A DNA stretch of 64,000 nt from Cyanoderma ruficeps. Lineage: Eukaryota; Chordata; Aves; Passeriformes; Timaliidae. The stretch covers positions 9,314,334 to 9,378,333 of the forward strand of contig VZDJ01007755.1 of the NCBI GenBank assembly GCA_008694505.1, written 5' to 3'. Both the position numbers and the translations under genes were made by a program. The stretch's first letter is position 1. Every line of letters starts with the position of its first letter. Below the pieces are notes generated by a model that was given only the letters and a program-made list of their open reading frames with translations, did no database searches and was not told where the DNA came from. Positions 11,701 to 26,700 of this stretch are shown here, piece by piece.

Positions 11701-14700
11701 GTAAGAGACGCCGCGCTGCCCCGCGCAGGGAGCCCGGCGGTGCGGCTCCCTCCGGATCCCGTCCCTGCCGCCTCCTCCGGCGGCCGAGCCCGACGGCTCC
11801 TTTGCCGGAGCATCCCGCGGCGGGAGGGAGCGGGAGCGCGGAAAGCGGGTCGGGGGATGCCCTCCCATCGCCCCGGGGCTGCCACGGCGGGGGCTCTGCC
11901 TTTGCTGAGTTCGAGCCCCGCTGAGGGCAGCACAGCCCAGCCCCGCTCCCCGGCTGGAGCTGTGGCGGTATCCGAGATGGAAGGGAGGAGAGGGTCACTG
12001 GGGCTTCGGCGCCTTCGGCCAGGAGGTCAGCTGCGGTGACCATTGATCTACAGCCCCTCAGCGCAAGCCTTACAACTTCCCTATACTGCAGCGCAGCACT
12101 GGGGGAGCCCCATTTCTCCCCAGTCTTAGGACTGCGGCTCTGATCTGCACAAAGAACATAAATGACCGATCAGAGCGACAGCTCTCTGGACATACTCCTT
12201 TAAACTTCCTCTTCAACTTTGCCGGCTCCCACGTGATGCACTTCTCTGGTGTTGCAGGGCAGGTGCAGAAGATTCAGACCGAGCTGGGCATGGGGCTTAT
12301 TTCACCTTTTGGAGGATGTTCAGACTGGGGCAGGGAGTCATCTCCAGGGCTGGCACGGGCCAGGCCTGGCAGTGACAGCAGGGACAGTTCAGGGCCAAGC
12401 ACAGCTGCCTGGTGATAGTCACACCAGGAGACTGACACTGCTAGGCTTGATGCAGAGCCGTGCAAAGACATTTCTTCCTGGAGCGGAGCTGCCTGAGGGG
12501 CTCCTGTGGGTTAGGATGGTGCAGTGCCACAAAAAAAAGGAGAATCTAGTGACTGTCCCTGGCTGTAGCCCACTAATATTTTTCTTTTGTTATCAGCCAC
12601 AGACCTTGCTGGAGAGAAACCAAACTGAGGGAACCCAAGGAAGTTACGTTTCTTAGGGATTTGTGTCCCTGGAGAGCGCCCTTGTGGCTGATGGCTGGAA
12701 ATGGGTGAAGCTGGGATGCAGCCCTCCTCAAGTCTCATTGGTAGACTTACTCTTTTCTGTTCAGTAGTCTGTTTAAAATAAAAGTAAGCCCCATTTTGGA
12801 AAAATTTGAAGTTGGGTGACAAATTCAGAAGTTAACAGGTGAATAACTGGTTGGTAGGGCGGCACTTGCACAGGGAGATTGCTGCACATTCTTAGGAAAT
12901 TTGGCTAAAACCTATCAATCAAAAATAATCAATGCTCTGGCCTTGGAAGCTTCTCAGTCTGATCTGCTCCAGATATTGAACTGTACATCTGTAAGGAGTT
13001 GTATTGTCCCAGTGAGCTTCCAGATATTCTTGCTTTTTCAGCCCGTAAAGTGTCTGGTATTTATGGAAAACCAGCCCAAACCAGATTGCCACAGATTTCT
13101 GTGCTGACTGGAGGAGATGCTGCAGGTTATCAGCATGATTGGTCATATTTTTTTATTTACCGTGGCTTGAATTCTTTATGTGCTATGGGCAAGACTTCAG
13201 CCCAAGAAAAAGGTCAAATGGTCTTTTCAAGGCAGGATACATGACAGCTTACATTCTTCTTTTCAAGAGAATAAAAGATTACTATAAACCTGAGAATTAG
13301 TCTCAGGTTTATACTTCACAATAATTACTATTATCAGGTGGTTTGAGGAAAAATTCTGTTTTGGACAAGAGTCTCTCCCATTTTAGATGTTTGTTCTTAA
13401 CTAAATAATTCTATTTAACTATAGAAAACATAAATATTTCATAATATTTATATAACTTTGAAGGGGAATTTTCTGAAATCCATCTGTATAATGCATAGTA
13501 AGATCGTGTTTTCTGTTAGCTGTTACTTTTAGTAACTAAGTTGTACACAAAAGGAACATCCTTAGAGAAATTCTCCAGTTGTGCCTGGCATAGGTGCAGT
13601 GTCCTAGGGCCAGCCACAAAGGTATCTGTCTCTCCAGCCTAGAAAGAGCAGATCTACAGTTTAAATAATAGTCACATTTTTATGTTCATCTCATTTTTCG
13701 TTACCAATTCCAAGGATACAAATTAGTACCTGGCATGATGGTGTGTACTGGTTTTTTGGGATAGAGGAGTGTGACAAGGCTTTTCTTACAAATAATTAAC
13801 TCTTTTTTATATACCTCCTGTCACCAACACATTAATGGCAGCTTTTTACTCCAGCTGGTGGTAACTGGTCATCATGAGGGCTTATCTTCCCCTCAGACAG
13901 GAAAGTTTCTGCATTCAGTTGAGTAATCAGCCAAGCATTTGTAACTGGAGTTATGTGTTTTGATTGTAGCTGCTGAAAATCAAACACAAGTGTCTGATTT
14001 AAGAGACAATTGAGCAGCTAATTACTTCTTTTGTTTGAAACAAAAAGCATCCGGAATGGTGCTGTATACAGAGCAGCGAATGCAAGACAAATGATTTCTT
14101 TGTTTTCTCTTTTCCTTTTTTTCTTTTCTGAGGATGCTACTCTGTATCAGCAATGAGTTGAATAACAGAAGGACTGAAATGTGCTTCCCCTCCTGTTCTC
14201 TCGTTCCCTCACTCTCGGGACCCTCTCCAGCTTTAGTCTAGCCACTCACTGATCTGCACCTCCACACTGACCTTTCTTTTATTTCTTTTAGTGGCTCGGT
14301 CAACTATTTGTAAAGTGAGAAATCCGATCTGGAGTACCACTGGGTGAATTCTAGGGGCAGCACAGGGCAAGTGGCTACAGCACATGTCCAGGGATGAGGT
14401 TTGGGAGAGGATGGGATCTCCTCTTTAGACTGATGGGAGGTCCTGCTCATTTAACTCAGGCCATAATGGAAAAGCACAACATCCACAGGGTGTCTTTGAT
14501 GAGGCAGGAAAAAGAAGAGTGAAACACTTACCTGTCAGACATTATACATGTACCACTCAGTTTAGGTGCATGAAGAGGATATGAAAGCAGGAGTGGTTTT
14601 GTTCTGTGATAACCCATCTGGATGTGGCTTGCAGGTGGTTCACAGACAGGTTCTGGGCCAGAGCTATGCCATGGGAATAACAGTTGTGTTCTGCTTCCTG

Positions 14701-17700
14701 TGATTTTGTCATGGAGCAAAGGGGTGTGCCTGAAATAGAGGGGACACTCAAACTTGCCAAGCTGTGTGGGACAGTGAGATGCTGTGACCTGCCTGGAAAG
14801 GATTCTTTAGGCCTTTCTTGCCCTTTAATGACCAGGGTTACATTCCATGTCATGTGCTTCTTAACTGTGGCTGTGTGTCTTCACTGGAAAATTTGTGTCA
14901 TGGTTCTTGTACGACGCAGGACACTTACATGTGAAACAGAAATACCAGTTTCACCATCATTTTAGCTGTCTTAGCTTCTTATTTCTTTTATCCCTACATG
15001 TTCAAAAGTCTTACCTCACACAAGTCTGTTCCTGTTTTTCTTGGTGACCTGATCAATGAGAATGAGCACTTGCTCTGAACAGTACCTTTAGAAGAAATTC
15101 CAACTAACCAAAAAGCAATCTTCACATTTTCTAGGATTCCTGGTAGGATGTCACTAAAAATACAAGTTGTTCCTTTCAGTTATTATATCCAGTGGGATTA
15201 AAATTTCTGTCATCACATCCTTTACTTGCCTGATTTCCATGAAGTTTCTATGCTTGAGTGTGATTTTCTTTTCACTAAGAAGTGTCTTAAAGTTTTTTAA
15301 GCTTAGTGATGAAAGCTCTTCAATGGATAATCTTTTTTACTACTACCCCCTACTTCTGATGCATAACTGTGGTCAGCTTTTTTTTTATGAAGAAAACATG
15401 TATTTTCACAGAGAGAAGATTCAGCTTCAGGTTATTTTTGGATGTCACGTCAGGGGAACTAGAATAGTTTGTCATTCTTCTTAGATTTTCTTTGTTACAT
15501 TTATCCAAACACTTTCCTCAAAACCAGAATAGCTTCCATGTAATTAGATTTAAAGAAATCTTGAGAAATAAAAAATCTGCTTTGACTATTCTTTCCTTGC
15601 ATATTGCCCACCATGGTGGAGAAAGGAGCTTTCTAAACTTACAAGCTTTAGGGGGCTGAAATTTCCCTTTTGTCCTGGGAGACCAACAAGACATTTTAAA
15701 ACATTTTGAGTAGTTATTTTTCAAGCATGAAGGAATGAAGATAAATATTGCTCTGAGTTTACGAGCATGTTCAGAGTAGCCTCCTGAGCATATCTACTTC
15801 AGATTTAGAATAACATATCAGAGAAGAGAATTTGGCCCTCAAAATATTTAAACTTTGAGGTTGCACTTGCAATTTCAGTTTTATGCCAAAATTTCTTACA
15901 CATCAGCAGCAGGAAACTGTAAGTTGTCCTATGACATAGTGCTAGCTAAACCATTATTCATCATGCATAAGATTTGAAAGATATGTTGGAGGTTTATTTT
16001 AGTTTATGGCTAAATCAAACCCATGTATCCTATTTTCACACTATGTAAGGCATAAGAAAAGTTTTGTTCTTTTTCTTCACTTAAAAAGATCTCCTCTAAG
16101 TGATAATTACAGCTGGAAGTCCCTAATTCTGCAAGACCTGCTGTGCCTAATACTAAACTACTTCAGTAATGTAATTACAGAGCTGGGATTAAAAAAGGGG
16201 ACCATTGAGGAATTTAAACTTTGTTTCTAAGAAATTAAAATGTATGCTATGACATAATACAGTGTTCTTTGCAAGCCTCATCCGATTATTAGTCCTATTA
16301 ATAAGCTGGCTTTTTTTTTTTTTTTAATTTTTTTTACTGTATTGTGTTAATAGGAATTGCTGGGCATTCAGGAGACTTAGAAGAAGATGAGAGTTAATAA
16401 AATGATGTTCTGGCGTTCTCCAAAATCACATTTACCAAAACCACCTTATCTTAGAAATTAGCAAAAGAGTGGATGAAATTGGTCTAAAAGAGGAATAAAC
16501 TGTTACATTAAAAAATACAAATAAATTCTTCTGATTTATAGCAATCATTCCTGATTCTGTAACTGACATTTTTGAATCAATTTTTACAGTCAAGCTGGTA
16601 GGTAGTCTTTTCTGAAACAAAACCAGGCAAACATATTCTGCTTTTGAAAGTTTAATATCATCCATATTCAAAATGGGCAAGGAGCTTGTTTTTCTTTATT
16701 TTTAATGAGGTGACCTTATGACATCATCTGGAAATGAATTCTAAATTTGTATAGTTCCTGATCCAGTGGTTAAAAGAAAATATATTGTCATAAATTAACA
16801 AATGTAGTGAATCATCAAATACTATTCCTCTCAGCTGAAAATCTACATGGCAGTGTCCTTGGGACAGGGATGTTGTCTTGGGTGCTGGGAGGAGTGAAGA
16901 TTCCATAGGGCAATATGCTTCCCAGGCCAGTGGTTCCTGAGGCAGGACCAGAGGGGCTGTGAGCACCTCACCACACCATGAGGCACAAATATAAACAGTC
17001 CCAGAGGGTTCAACTGAAATAATCATTATCTCTGCTTGTACCGTGGTTAGGTGTCAGTTCCACCCAAAAAACACAAGTGGATAGATTTTCATTTCTTTTG
17101 ATGAAAGGAAGTCCCCAATGCTGCAGAGATTGTATATTCCTTCAGTTCTGCACAGTGCTTGGATCAGTCATGGTTACGATGGCTTTGAAATCTGTCACAT
17201 CACTGCTACGTTCCTTTCCCTGCCTGCTTGGGTGTTTAGGTGCATTGTGCAAGATGACTTTTAACAGCAATACTCTGTCTTTGGCAAACATAACTGCCAG
17301 ACAGTAGAGCCAGGCCACTGAACAAAAGGCATCTGAAATCTAGGATGAGACAGAAGGTTTCCAAATTGTGGTGGAGAATATCAAGCCCGTGGACCAGCCC
17401 TGAGAGCTGATGAGGGAGTGAGCCAAGATATAACGTTGTTGTTGCATACATGGAGACCTAAAATATAGTGAAGTACCAGAGTAGTCCTTCGAATGAAGTG
17501 GTCTCCAAGGGGCTTTGCCCTCACTCCCACTAATCCCAGTGAAGGGCACTCGATACCTGAGATGTTGTGCTGTCCTGGCACAGAAAGGAAGAAGCCTTGT
17601 TGAACTGCAATACCCTAAGCAGCAAACGTTTCTGAGTGCACTGTGTTGTCCCAGGAGCAGGATGGGATGTCAGCATATGGAAAAAGGCTTTTCTGTTGAT

Positions 17701-20700
17701 CTATTGCTTTGATCAATATTAGGACATCATCTGGGTTTTGTTCGAGTCCTATTTCATATTGTTATAAAACTTGTATTTAGCATGCCAAGACACACAATTA
17801 CTAATGGGTGCGTCTCTGGCCCCAAAAAGTGAGTGTCAAAATTTTCACTGTACAGGACTTCTCCAATATGCAGCGAAGTAAATAGCAAAGAAAACAGAAG
17901 TTTTGTTTCAAAGTAGATCTGTGTGCATTACCCTCTGTAACTCAGGAGCAGTGTGAATTTTCTATTAGTCTGAGGCTGTGAGCAAACTGAAGAGCTGATA
18001 CATTTTGTGTGTTTTTTTTTCTTTACATTACACACAATTTGATTTTTCTATCAAGAAAGAATGGCAGGTTTCTGTGTTTTTGTGGCTTGTTATTTCAGGT
18101 GTTAGTCCGCCAGGGAAAGCCTCTCAGAGGTGGGAGAATGTTAGTGCACAGGTGTAAGGCTTTGTAGTACATTTATTGTTTGGTAGACAGCATCTGACTT
18201 TGAAAATACACTTTTTCAGGTGTGGAGATGATCTTGCTTTTTAAACAAGTATGTATACAGGGAGAAAGATATAAAAAGAGAACTATACATACATCCATAC
18301 ATCTAGGCACACAGACTCCTCTTTTAATTAATAAGGTTTGAGGGCAATTTGCATGAGAATGATGTGATGGTTTAGACCCACAGGTGATTTAAGAGTTACC
18401 AATGTGACTTATGAAAGCTTATACTTTCCGAAGTGCTTAACACAGAATAAAAATAATTGCAAAGTAATAGTCACTGTGGAAAGCTATAAGTAAAACTTCA
18501 TAATCAATGAGATACTCAAGGAAGATGTACCATCTACAAAAGGAGCCACTGAAAGTCTGCAGAGAGAAAGGGGTGACTGGTTTCATGCCTAAAGTATATG
18601 TAAGGCCACTGTCTGCATTGGGATCATTTTATTCTTAAAGAAGATCACTCCAAGTGACCTGAAAGTAGTTTTTGGAGGGGGAACATATCCCGCTTATTAA
18701 CACCTGTTTTCTGGAAAAGTAAAATTTTCAGAGGTTTATCTTGTACATTTCACAGAAGTAAAAAATGCCCAAAAACTGAAATGGAACCTTATCCTATGTT
18801 AATAATTTGTAAGACTTGTTTTAAAACATACCAAATAAGTACACTTTAATAGTCAAGGTAAATATCTTCTTTTTCATCACATGCCTTCAGATGACATTGT
18901 ACTGTAAAAAAAAAAACAACCCTCGGTTGTTTGCTTATGTTTGGTTTTGGTGGTTGATGGTTAGGCTTTTCTATTCAATGTAAGGATGACTGCTTCATTT
19001 TGTCACTTGTGAATCAGAGGTTACTACTTTTGTGTAAGTCCTACAGGCTATTTACACAAGTTTTGTGGGTTTTTAATGTTGGCCAATTGGAAAACAGTTG
19101 CTCTAGTGAGGGATTTAATTGACTATTGATTACATACAGAGGGCACAATTCTTTAGGTTATAAACAAGATTTAACACATGAAGGATCCAAGCATTTGATT
19201 GATTAGTGGCCATTTTGGTATTATCCTACATTTTATTATGTCTGCTTGTGCAAAAAAAAAAAATTGATGTGCAGTGCTCCACTGATTTTACCAAAACAGT
19301 GCTTAAAAATGTGTTTGTTTAATATAGACTTTAACACCAGTGAAAAATGCTGTTTAGAGTTACAAATTGTAGTTACTTTTTGATCCTAACACTTTGTTTT
19401 TAAACAGTCAAAGTGTATGTAGCCAAGCAAAAACCACTCATGGTTAAGGCAAGATTTTAAATGCTAAGATTATTTAAACTTTTGTTTTTGTAAGTTTCTT
19501 ACTGTTGTTTTCTAAAGTCTATTAAGTTTTTCTTTCTCAATTCAAATATGTTGGTTCAATTGGATTTTAGTACGTGTTATCTTTCAAGTACTAAATTACA
19601 CGAATTGAAATCTGTGTCATTGGTTTAAGGAAAAAATATTTAAAGTTACATCAGCAAAGCAATTGTTGTCATGTTCCTTGCAGATTTTGGACAGCATCCT
19701 GAGTGACATAGCACAAATCTAATTAAGGCTTTGCTACTCAAATTATTTTCTCCTTTTATACTCAAACCTGTAAAATAAAGTGCAAAGCAAAATAAAACCC
19801 TACTGGAAAAGAGTCAGACAATTTTTCTTCCTTAACATATGCTGTTTATGATGACTTTGAAATGAAGTGTTAGAAAATTCATCCTCGTCAGTGTATGTGG
19901 CAATAGTGGATGTGTGCCCTGGATTAGTAAAACCCTTAAATCCTATTGGATTAAAATAAGTAAGGAGATAGCTGTGATGTTATTACTCTAATCATGATAG
20001 AGTAATTACTTCTTTGTCTGTTAATGACATAGCATGCTTAACACATGACTGACTGTGTTTTTGTGACTACTCTGCTGTCACAAAATTTTCAAAACTCGTC
20101 TTTTACACAGTAAACAAAAAACTTATGGCAGAGATATATTGATAAAAGGATTTCTTATGTCCTTCAGGGAAACCTTCTGGGTCAGAAGGTAATCTAGAGC
20201 AGGGTAATTTCTTGCATTTAATACTATGTATCTAAAGTTTGAATGGACCTCTTGGTGAGTAGTAAATTAGCAAAGTACCATGATTTGGGTTTCCCATTAT
20301 TAAATGATCAAATGCCAGGTTTGTACATGAAGATAAAGTGTACGGATTTTCCCCTTTATTCAGTACCAAGTAACTTTTCCAGATATCAGTCAACTTTCAT
20401 TCTTTCAGAAAAGATTACTACAAAATTTTTGTGGATAAGGCTGGCAAAGGTACGTCAAATTTACACTCAGATCTACTTCCCATGAACAAGGTGGCTCTAC
20501 ATTACCTGCATGATGGAGTCACTCCATGTGTGGATGTGTGATTCAGCTGCATGGGAACAAGGAGGATCACTTATATAAGATGCACTCAAGGCTTTCAAAA
20601 TCCTTGAAACAAATCCAAACTACATATTTATACTGATGTCCACTGTCCCAGAGCTGACCAGCACCTCCAGAAAAGCCATCTTTACTTTTGGCCAGGATAG

Positions 20701-23700
20701 CTGTTTCTTTCCTGTCAGAACAAGGAGTGAGAGGAAGAGAAAATCTGGAGATTAAGTATTACAAATATCTTAAGTGTTATCTTAGAATAAATAGATAACC
20801 ACTCAAGCATTAAGGGTAGCATTTTCTCTGCAGTTACACTCTATCTCAGAATGCCAGAATATTACAGTAATGACAGTGGTATTAAAAAATCAGGGGAATG
20901 TTAAAGTTTTTCAGTCACAAAATATGGAAAGTGTTTTCTGCTTTTTTATTTAAGGTTAGCTCTTTCGGCTTAACAGCTTTTGGCCCACTGAAATGTATGT
21001 TTGTATGTATATTACACCTGTTTATGGTCTTTGAAGATAAAACCTCCAATATGAGTATGTACAAGTAGCTCACTATCTTTGAGTCTTTTACATGTAACGC
21101 TGACATAAAATATTTTGATCTCAGTTATAGTTTATAAATGGTCTCCTTATGTAACTATGATAGGGTAAAATGACCTTAGCCTGAGTATTAACCTGACATG
21201 ATCACTGGGAACATCTTTAAAGTAGTAGTTCAGAATAAAGTATCTATAATGGAGAAATGTGTATTATTAATCCATTTGTGACAGTCCTGTATCTGTTCTA
21301 ATTCAGAAAGAAATAGAAACATTTCTAAAATAAGCACAGGAAATGTAAAGTGCAGTTAAACATTACCATTTGCACGGCAATCAACCTGGAGCCTATTCAT
21401 ATTTAGAAAAAAGAGCAGGGTCTAATTAAGCCCTGGCAGACTGGATTCTATTTCCTTTCACACCAATAGAGTTTGCCTGTGTTTGTCAGTGCTGAGTTTG
21501 GCTTGCATGCAGTTAAGCACATGTCATCAGTTTTCATTCAGTCGATTCAACTATATTGCCTTTGATGTATTGCAGCTGTTCTTGTGTTTAATTTATGCAA
21601 ATATTCCAGAAATTACATTTATTAGCAGCCATGATAGCTAAAACAGAGTGCTTTGCATAGAGTCCTGCAGAATTTCACGAAGTGAATTTCTTCTTAATAC
21701 TTACAGATAGGCAGTCTCTGAATCATACTCTAAGAGTGGTTTTGCCTTCAGTCAGGAGCCCTACCATAACTTTCCAAGCATAATTTGGAGTCTGTGGATT
21801 CATCTGAAATATCTTGGTAGTTTAGTGATTCCAAGTAACTGATGGGTGAATTATTGAAAATTGTTTTCTGTTATAGAAAAAAAAAAATATGAATAGGGAA
21901 AGAGGGAAAGATAGCTTCAGTAAATAATGCCTTGAATAGTTCGACCAGTCTTTCCTATATGTCTCATTATTTTCCTCTTGTAAGTTTAATGAACCATTAC
22001 TATTGCAATACATCTTTCCTCTTGGAAAGGGGGAAGTACATATTCACAGCTTAGTATTCAAAATAACAAGGGTTTCATAATACCCTACATTTTCTCATTT
22101 GAATTATTTGAGAGATATGCCATCCTGTATATTGAATTTTCTTTTAAAAAGAGGGATCTTTTGCTTAAATTCATACATCAGATCTGTCATAGTTTTGAGA
22201 TTTTTTCTTTATTTTTCAAAATAAGTATGTATTTTAGTGTTTTACGTGTTCACATCTCTTTCAGAGGAGAAAAGAAAAAAGGTGAAATATGCACATAGTG
22301 CTTATCTTTACGTATGTGGTGCTGTTCCAGGGTCTCATAATGCAAAGTATAGTTGTTAAACACCTTTTTATATTCAAATGAAAACTTAACACAATATGCT
22401 GACCTAGATCTTTATCCCTTCTAGTTTTAACTGTTTACTAAACTGATCGCTAATAGTAATAGCAGAAAAGTAACCATACACACTACAATTGGCTTATTTC
22501 TTGATCCCACAGCATTTTCAGATGGAAACAGGGATTTGCTGAGAGGGAAAAAAAAAGAAATCCATCCTTCTTAATGTTCTTTTGCCAAGCTAATATAAGG
22601 GTCTCCACAGGCAAGGATTAACTAATACAAATATGCTTTCTGAGCAGCTATTGAAGAATTGCTAATAAACGTAATTACAGCTGAGTTCAAGATATCCAAC
22701 CTTGTAAATATATCCTAGTATAATTTCATTATGCTTGGCTGAAACCCTAGAAGAAGCCAATACTTCAATCTCTTTGTTCAAGTCTTAATGAATTATTGGA
22801 AAGTGGCTGATTAAAAAGCACTGGATCAGAAGAGGCTGCTGCATTCTGAGTGTTGCTCTCTTTGATGTTGTTTACCTCCCAAGATGACTCTTTTCCTTGG
22901 CCAACAATCTTTGCACATGAAGCTCTGAGCCTACTTTGTCAGACCATTATATTGTGTTTGGAAGACAAATGTGGTAGGTTAGAGTTTGGTGAACATTGTA
23001 AATGTTCATTGAAACTCACACCTTAGAATAGAATTCTCCCCAAACGTGGGGAACAACTATTTGGTATCTAAAGGGGATACGACGAAATAAGAGAGATGGC
23101 CAAGCAGACCTTTAGTTTCTTCTTAGAAAGCGCACTTTCCATACTTCTTCCTTTTTTTTTTTTTTTTTTCTGTTTGGTAAACCTATTTGATACCAGTTTC
23201 CAGTTGCCTCTGAAATCAATGACTCTTCACCTGTCCAAGGCAGGGTCTATAATGTGAAAGTATCTGTTAGTGGCACTGAAGCCACTGTGTGGCACTGGGG
23301 AAGAGCTGTGGGCTACACTATGTACCAGCTTTTACTTGTGGACACCTCCAGATTTTAGTTCATCTATAAAGAGCACAGGCATAAGGCATTAGGGTGTGAG
23401 TGCATCTTGAGATTGGACTCATATCCTTGGCTAATTCCTTGACAGTCTGAACATATTCAAAGGTGTGAATGAAGTTTGAATAACTGGTGGTCCCTTCACA
23501 ATGTCTTAGCATTGTTCCATTACTTCTTGCAGCACACACAGGAGGCAGTCCCTCTGTGAGCATTCACATTTCCCAACAGATCAGTTCCACACTGCATTGT
23601 TGGTTAAAGTAGACTCAAATAAGTGCAGTGTTAAACTGATTTTTTCATGTCCATTAAACTAGTCTCACTTAAAGTTCCTCTCATTGCATGCATTCCCTGT

Positions 23701-26700
23701 GATAATGTAGAAGGAGCCATAAGGTTCCCCACCCAGGCAGTGATTGACAAACACTCTATTCAGATTGTGTGGAATTTTTCAGTTGAACCTGTCTTCAGAT
23801 TATCCTTTCACACGGCCTCTGCTCTCTTAGAGTGGAGGTGGGGTATGTTTGGATTGAAGCTCTTTAGGGGTGACCTTGCACTATGATTAAATTATTAAGC
23901 ATGGCCTGCAGAGATAGAAGTGACCCAGAGCACATGGGTTGAGAGCTTCTGAGGTATCCCATTGGTAACACACCTTGGAAGGATCCTCAGTTGTATGTCT
24001 CATGAAATACCACAGAAGGAGCACCAGAGCTCATTCAGATACAATAGCCCAAGGATTATTCCAAATTAACCATGTAGGTGAAGTTTGAAGAGGCAAGTAT
24101 CCTGGCTAAGGATATTTGAAGCACGGAAATGAGGAATGTAACCCAGGGCTAGGAATTTACTCTTTCTTGTGAGAGTATGGTAAAGATTCAGAGGGTGACA
24201 CAGAGGAGGAAATAACATGGAAGATGATTTTGCCAGACAGGTAAAGACTTATCCTTGTTGGTAGAATCTCCAGCTGGGAAAATCCATGGTTGTTACAGCC
24301 TCTGTGCCAACAGAACAGAAAAAAGGGTTGGCTCAGAGAAGAGAATCTGGCTCAAAGAACTTAAAATAAATATCAGATGTCAGAGCTGTGACTTAATTGT
24401 TTAGCTAAGTAGATCATGTGAATTACACACAGATTGAGGACCTGCTTTTGCTCCTGTTGAAATCAAGGAGAACAGAATCAGGGCATACTCTCCTTCCAGC
24501 ATTTTTCAGTCCTCGAAAATGTGTTATTTGAGAGTACATCAGCTCCTAGAATAATTGTACCAGCCGGCAATCCAGAGAGCTGCTCCTACACAACTGCTTT
24601 GTGGTTTATTGCTGTAAACATAAACTAAGACTGTGAACAGAATCCATTTCCGTACTTGCTCTTGGTTTTTATTCCAAAATTTGACATTCAAACAATGGAT
24701 TCCGTCACTAACCATGGCAATTCGTACTCATGGTTAAGACAGTGGTTTGTGACAGTTGTTAGTCCCAAAGAGATACATTGAGATGTACACTTATTTTCCT
24801 TCCTTTACTGTAGTCGTGCATTACAGCTCTTCCAGTCTTGGAATTAGACCTGTGCCCCAGCTCAAAGACACTAGCTGATAAATATCCTGTTGGGAAACTG
24901 TAGTTTTGAAAGACTTATAACTTCATAGAAATTTTTATTTTTCACTTGTAATGAACATCTAGGAGATGCTTGTTACTTTTATTAATAAAAGGAGAAAAAA
25001 TTTTTTTTTTACTTTCACCACTTTCAATCTTACACTAATGAATGCTTTCTCTAGTATTTTTAAACTCTCTATTAAAAATTTCAACACCCTCCTCCCAGAT
25101 TTAAAGGCTTTATAGGAGTGAGGAAACTATCCAAAGAAGGACAGTAGCAACTGAAAACTTGAAAGGAATTTTTAGTTACAACAAAATTAAATTACCTAGA
25201 GCTGACTGACAATCTTACATTCAGGAAGAACGGGATGGTTTTGGGAGAAGGCTCCACATGTGCAATTGAAGTACATTTCCATTGTCTGGCTAAGATCCTT
25301 CACGTAGTACTAGTGACAAGGTGAAATACTGGTAGACATGTGACAGAAAAAAAATGTTTGGAAACATCCACGGCCAATTTGTAGACTGACATATATTTGT
25401 ACAAATTCTGTCTGGATGATGAATGACTTGGTACAGCATGTAACTGATACATTACAAAGGAACAGAGCATAGAGAAATTATTTAGTATCATATTTCTGGA
25501 CATACTTGGAAGATGCTGTGGGAAATATTCTGATTTAGATATGGCAGTTCTTATGTGCTGGTTTCTGCATTCATACTGCAGCTAGGGCTCGGCTTCTTCA
25601 AGTTTGTGATGATGATAATACCATTACAGCAGTCTTTTAACCAGAACTGAGCTGCGATTTCTTTTTCTGAGAAATGAAAGTACTGTGTCTAAGTACTTAG
25701 CGAGCAATTATGTTTCCTTCACAAATGGTGAATTAATCAAAGAAAAATCAAAGTTTGAGGGGAAAAGGAGGAACACAAATTTCTCAGTGTTGAAAACTGT
25801 GAATAGCTCCCAGCAGGAGAAACTATTCTCCCCGTTCATAGTCTACCTATTCTGATACTTCAGACACGATTAAATGTTTGTTCTGTAGCTTGAGTGAGAT
25901 AGCTCCCTCCAGCTTCAGGTTATGTCCTTCCCACAGTTCAGTGCCCAGTCTTGGATGAGCCAACTCTAGGGATAATCTGTTGCCCTTAAGAGGATGTTGA
26001 ACTGGTGGCTGGCAAGCCCTTTCAGGCCGTAAATAGTCATTGCTCTGCTGAGGTGGGAAGGCCTCCATGGAATTACTGTTCATGCCGTTAGTTGTCTTCA
26101 TAGCAGTGATTGCTAACTATTCCTGTCAGTCTCTGCTCCCACTCGCAGCTCAGCAGAGTCCAGACAAGGTCTGGAGGCCAAGCAGAACACAAAGGAGGGG
26201 AAAAGGCAAAGGGCAATGGCTTGGCAAGTGTAGGGCAGGGACAGGGGAGAGTGGGGGAAGTATCTGTCTGGGTCCTTACCATGGATGTGACCACATCTGT
26301 ATCATCCTCCCTGATTGTAAAACAACCTTTTCTGCTTCTAAGGCAGCTGAAGAGCCTTGGTTAAATATAGTTGTCCTCCATAGCTTCTGAAGGATTGACT
26401 TCAGTATGAGTAAAGGTAGGAATGTGTTTTGAAAGTGTTCAAAATGATACAAGATGAACACCAAATACTCCCAAGCCTGTTTCCCCTCCTTTTGTTCTCT
26501 TACATCTGGATGAATTTTCCATTTTCTGCCCTTGCACTGCCACAAGTGCTTTTAATTTTGAACAATATGGTGATGTGGATCACAGAAAGTGGGAAACTGA
26601 GACTGCACGAACAGTTGTGGTATCTCAAAGATGGTTCTTGGAGTTCAAATCAGAAAGCTGGAAAGAATTCTGTATTCTTTCCAATTAGCAGCATAATAAA

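Larger units (their letters stand above)
10370..12030. promoter_or_regulatory. ALKAL1: CpG island spanning promoter and first coding exon
   Basis: The sequence changes abruptly from AT-rich to strongly GC-rich with dense CpG. The density is highest in 10380-10720 and 10960-11900, with a less GC-rich dip near 10720-10960. The island covers the leader exon, intron 1, coding exon 1 and the start of the long intron. Retained CpGs imply an unmethylated germline promoter. The GC content also opens long spurious ORFs of up to about 300 codons on both strands. Confidence 0.85.

Noticed and set aside
11122..12043. Long overlapping ORFs on the minus strand (up to 297 codons) opposite the first ALKAL1 exon
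   Set aside because: They are caused by high GC, which removes stop codons in all frames. They are Arg/Pro/Ala/Gly-rich with no domain, and lie antisense to a well-supported exon.
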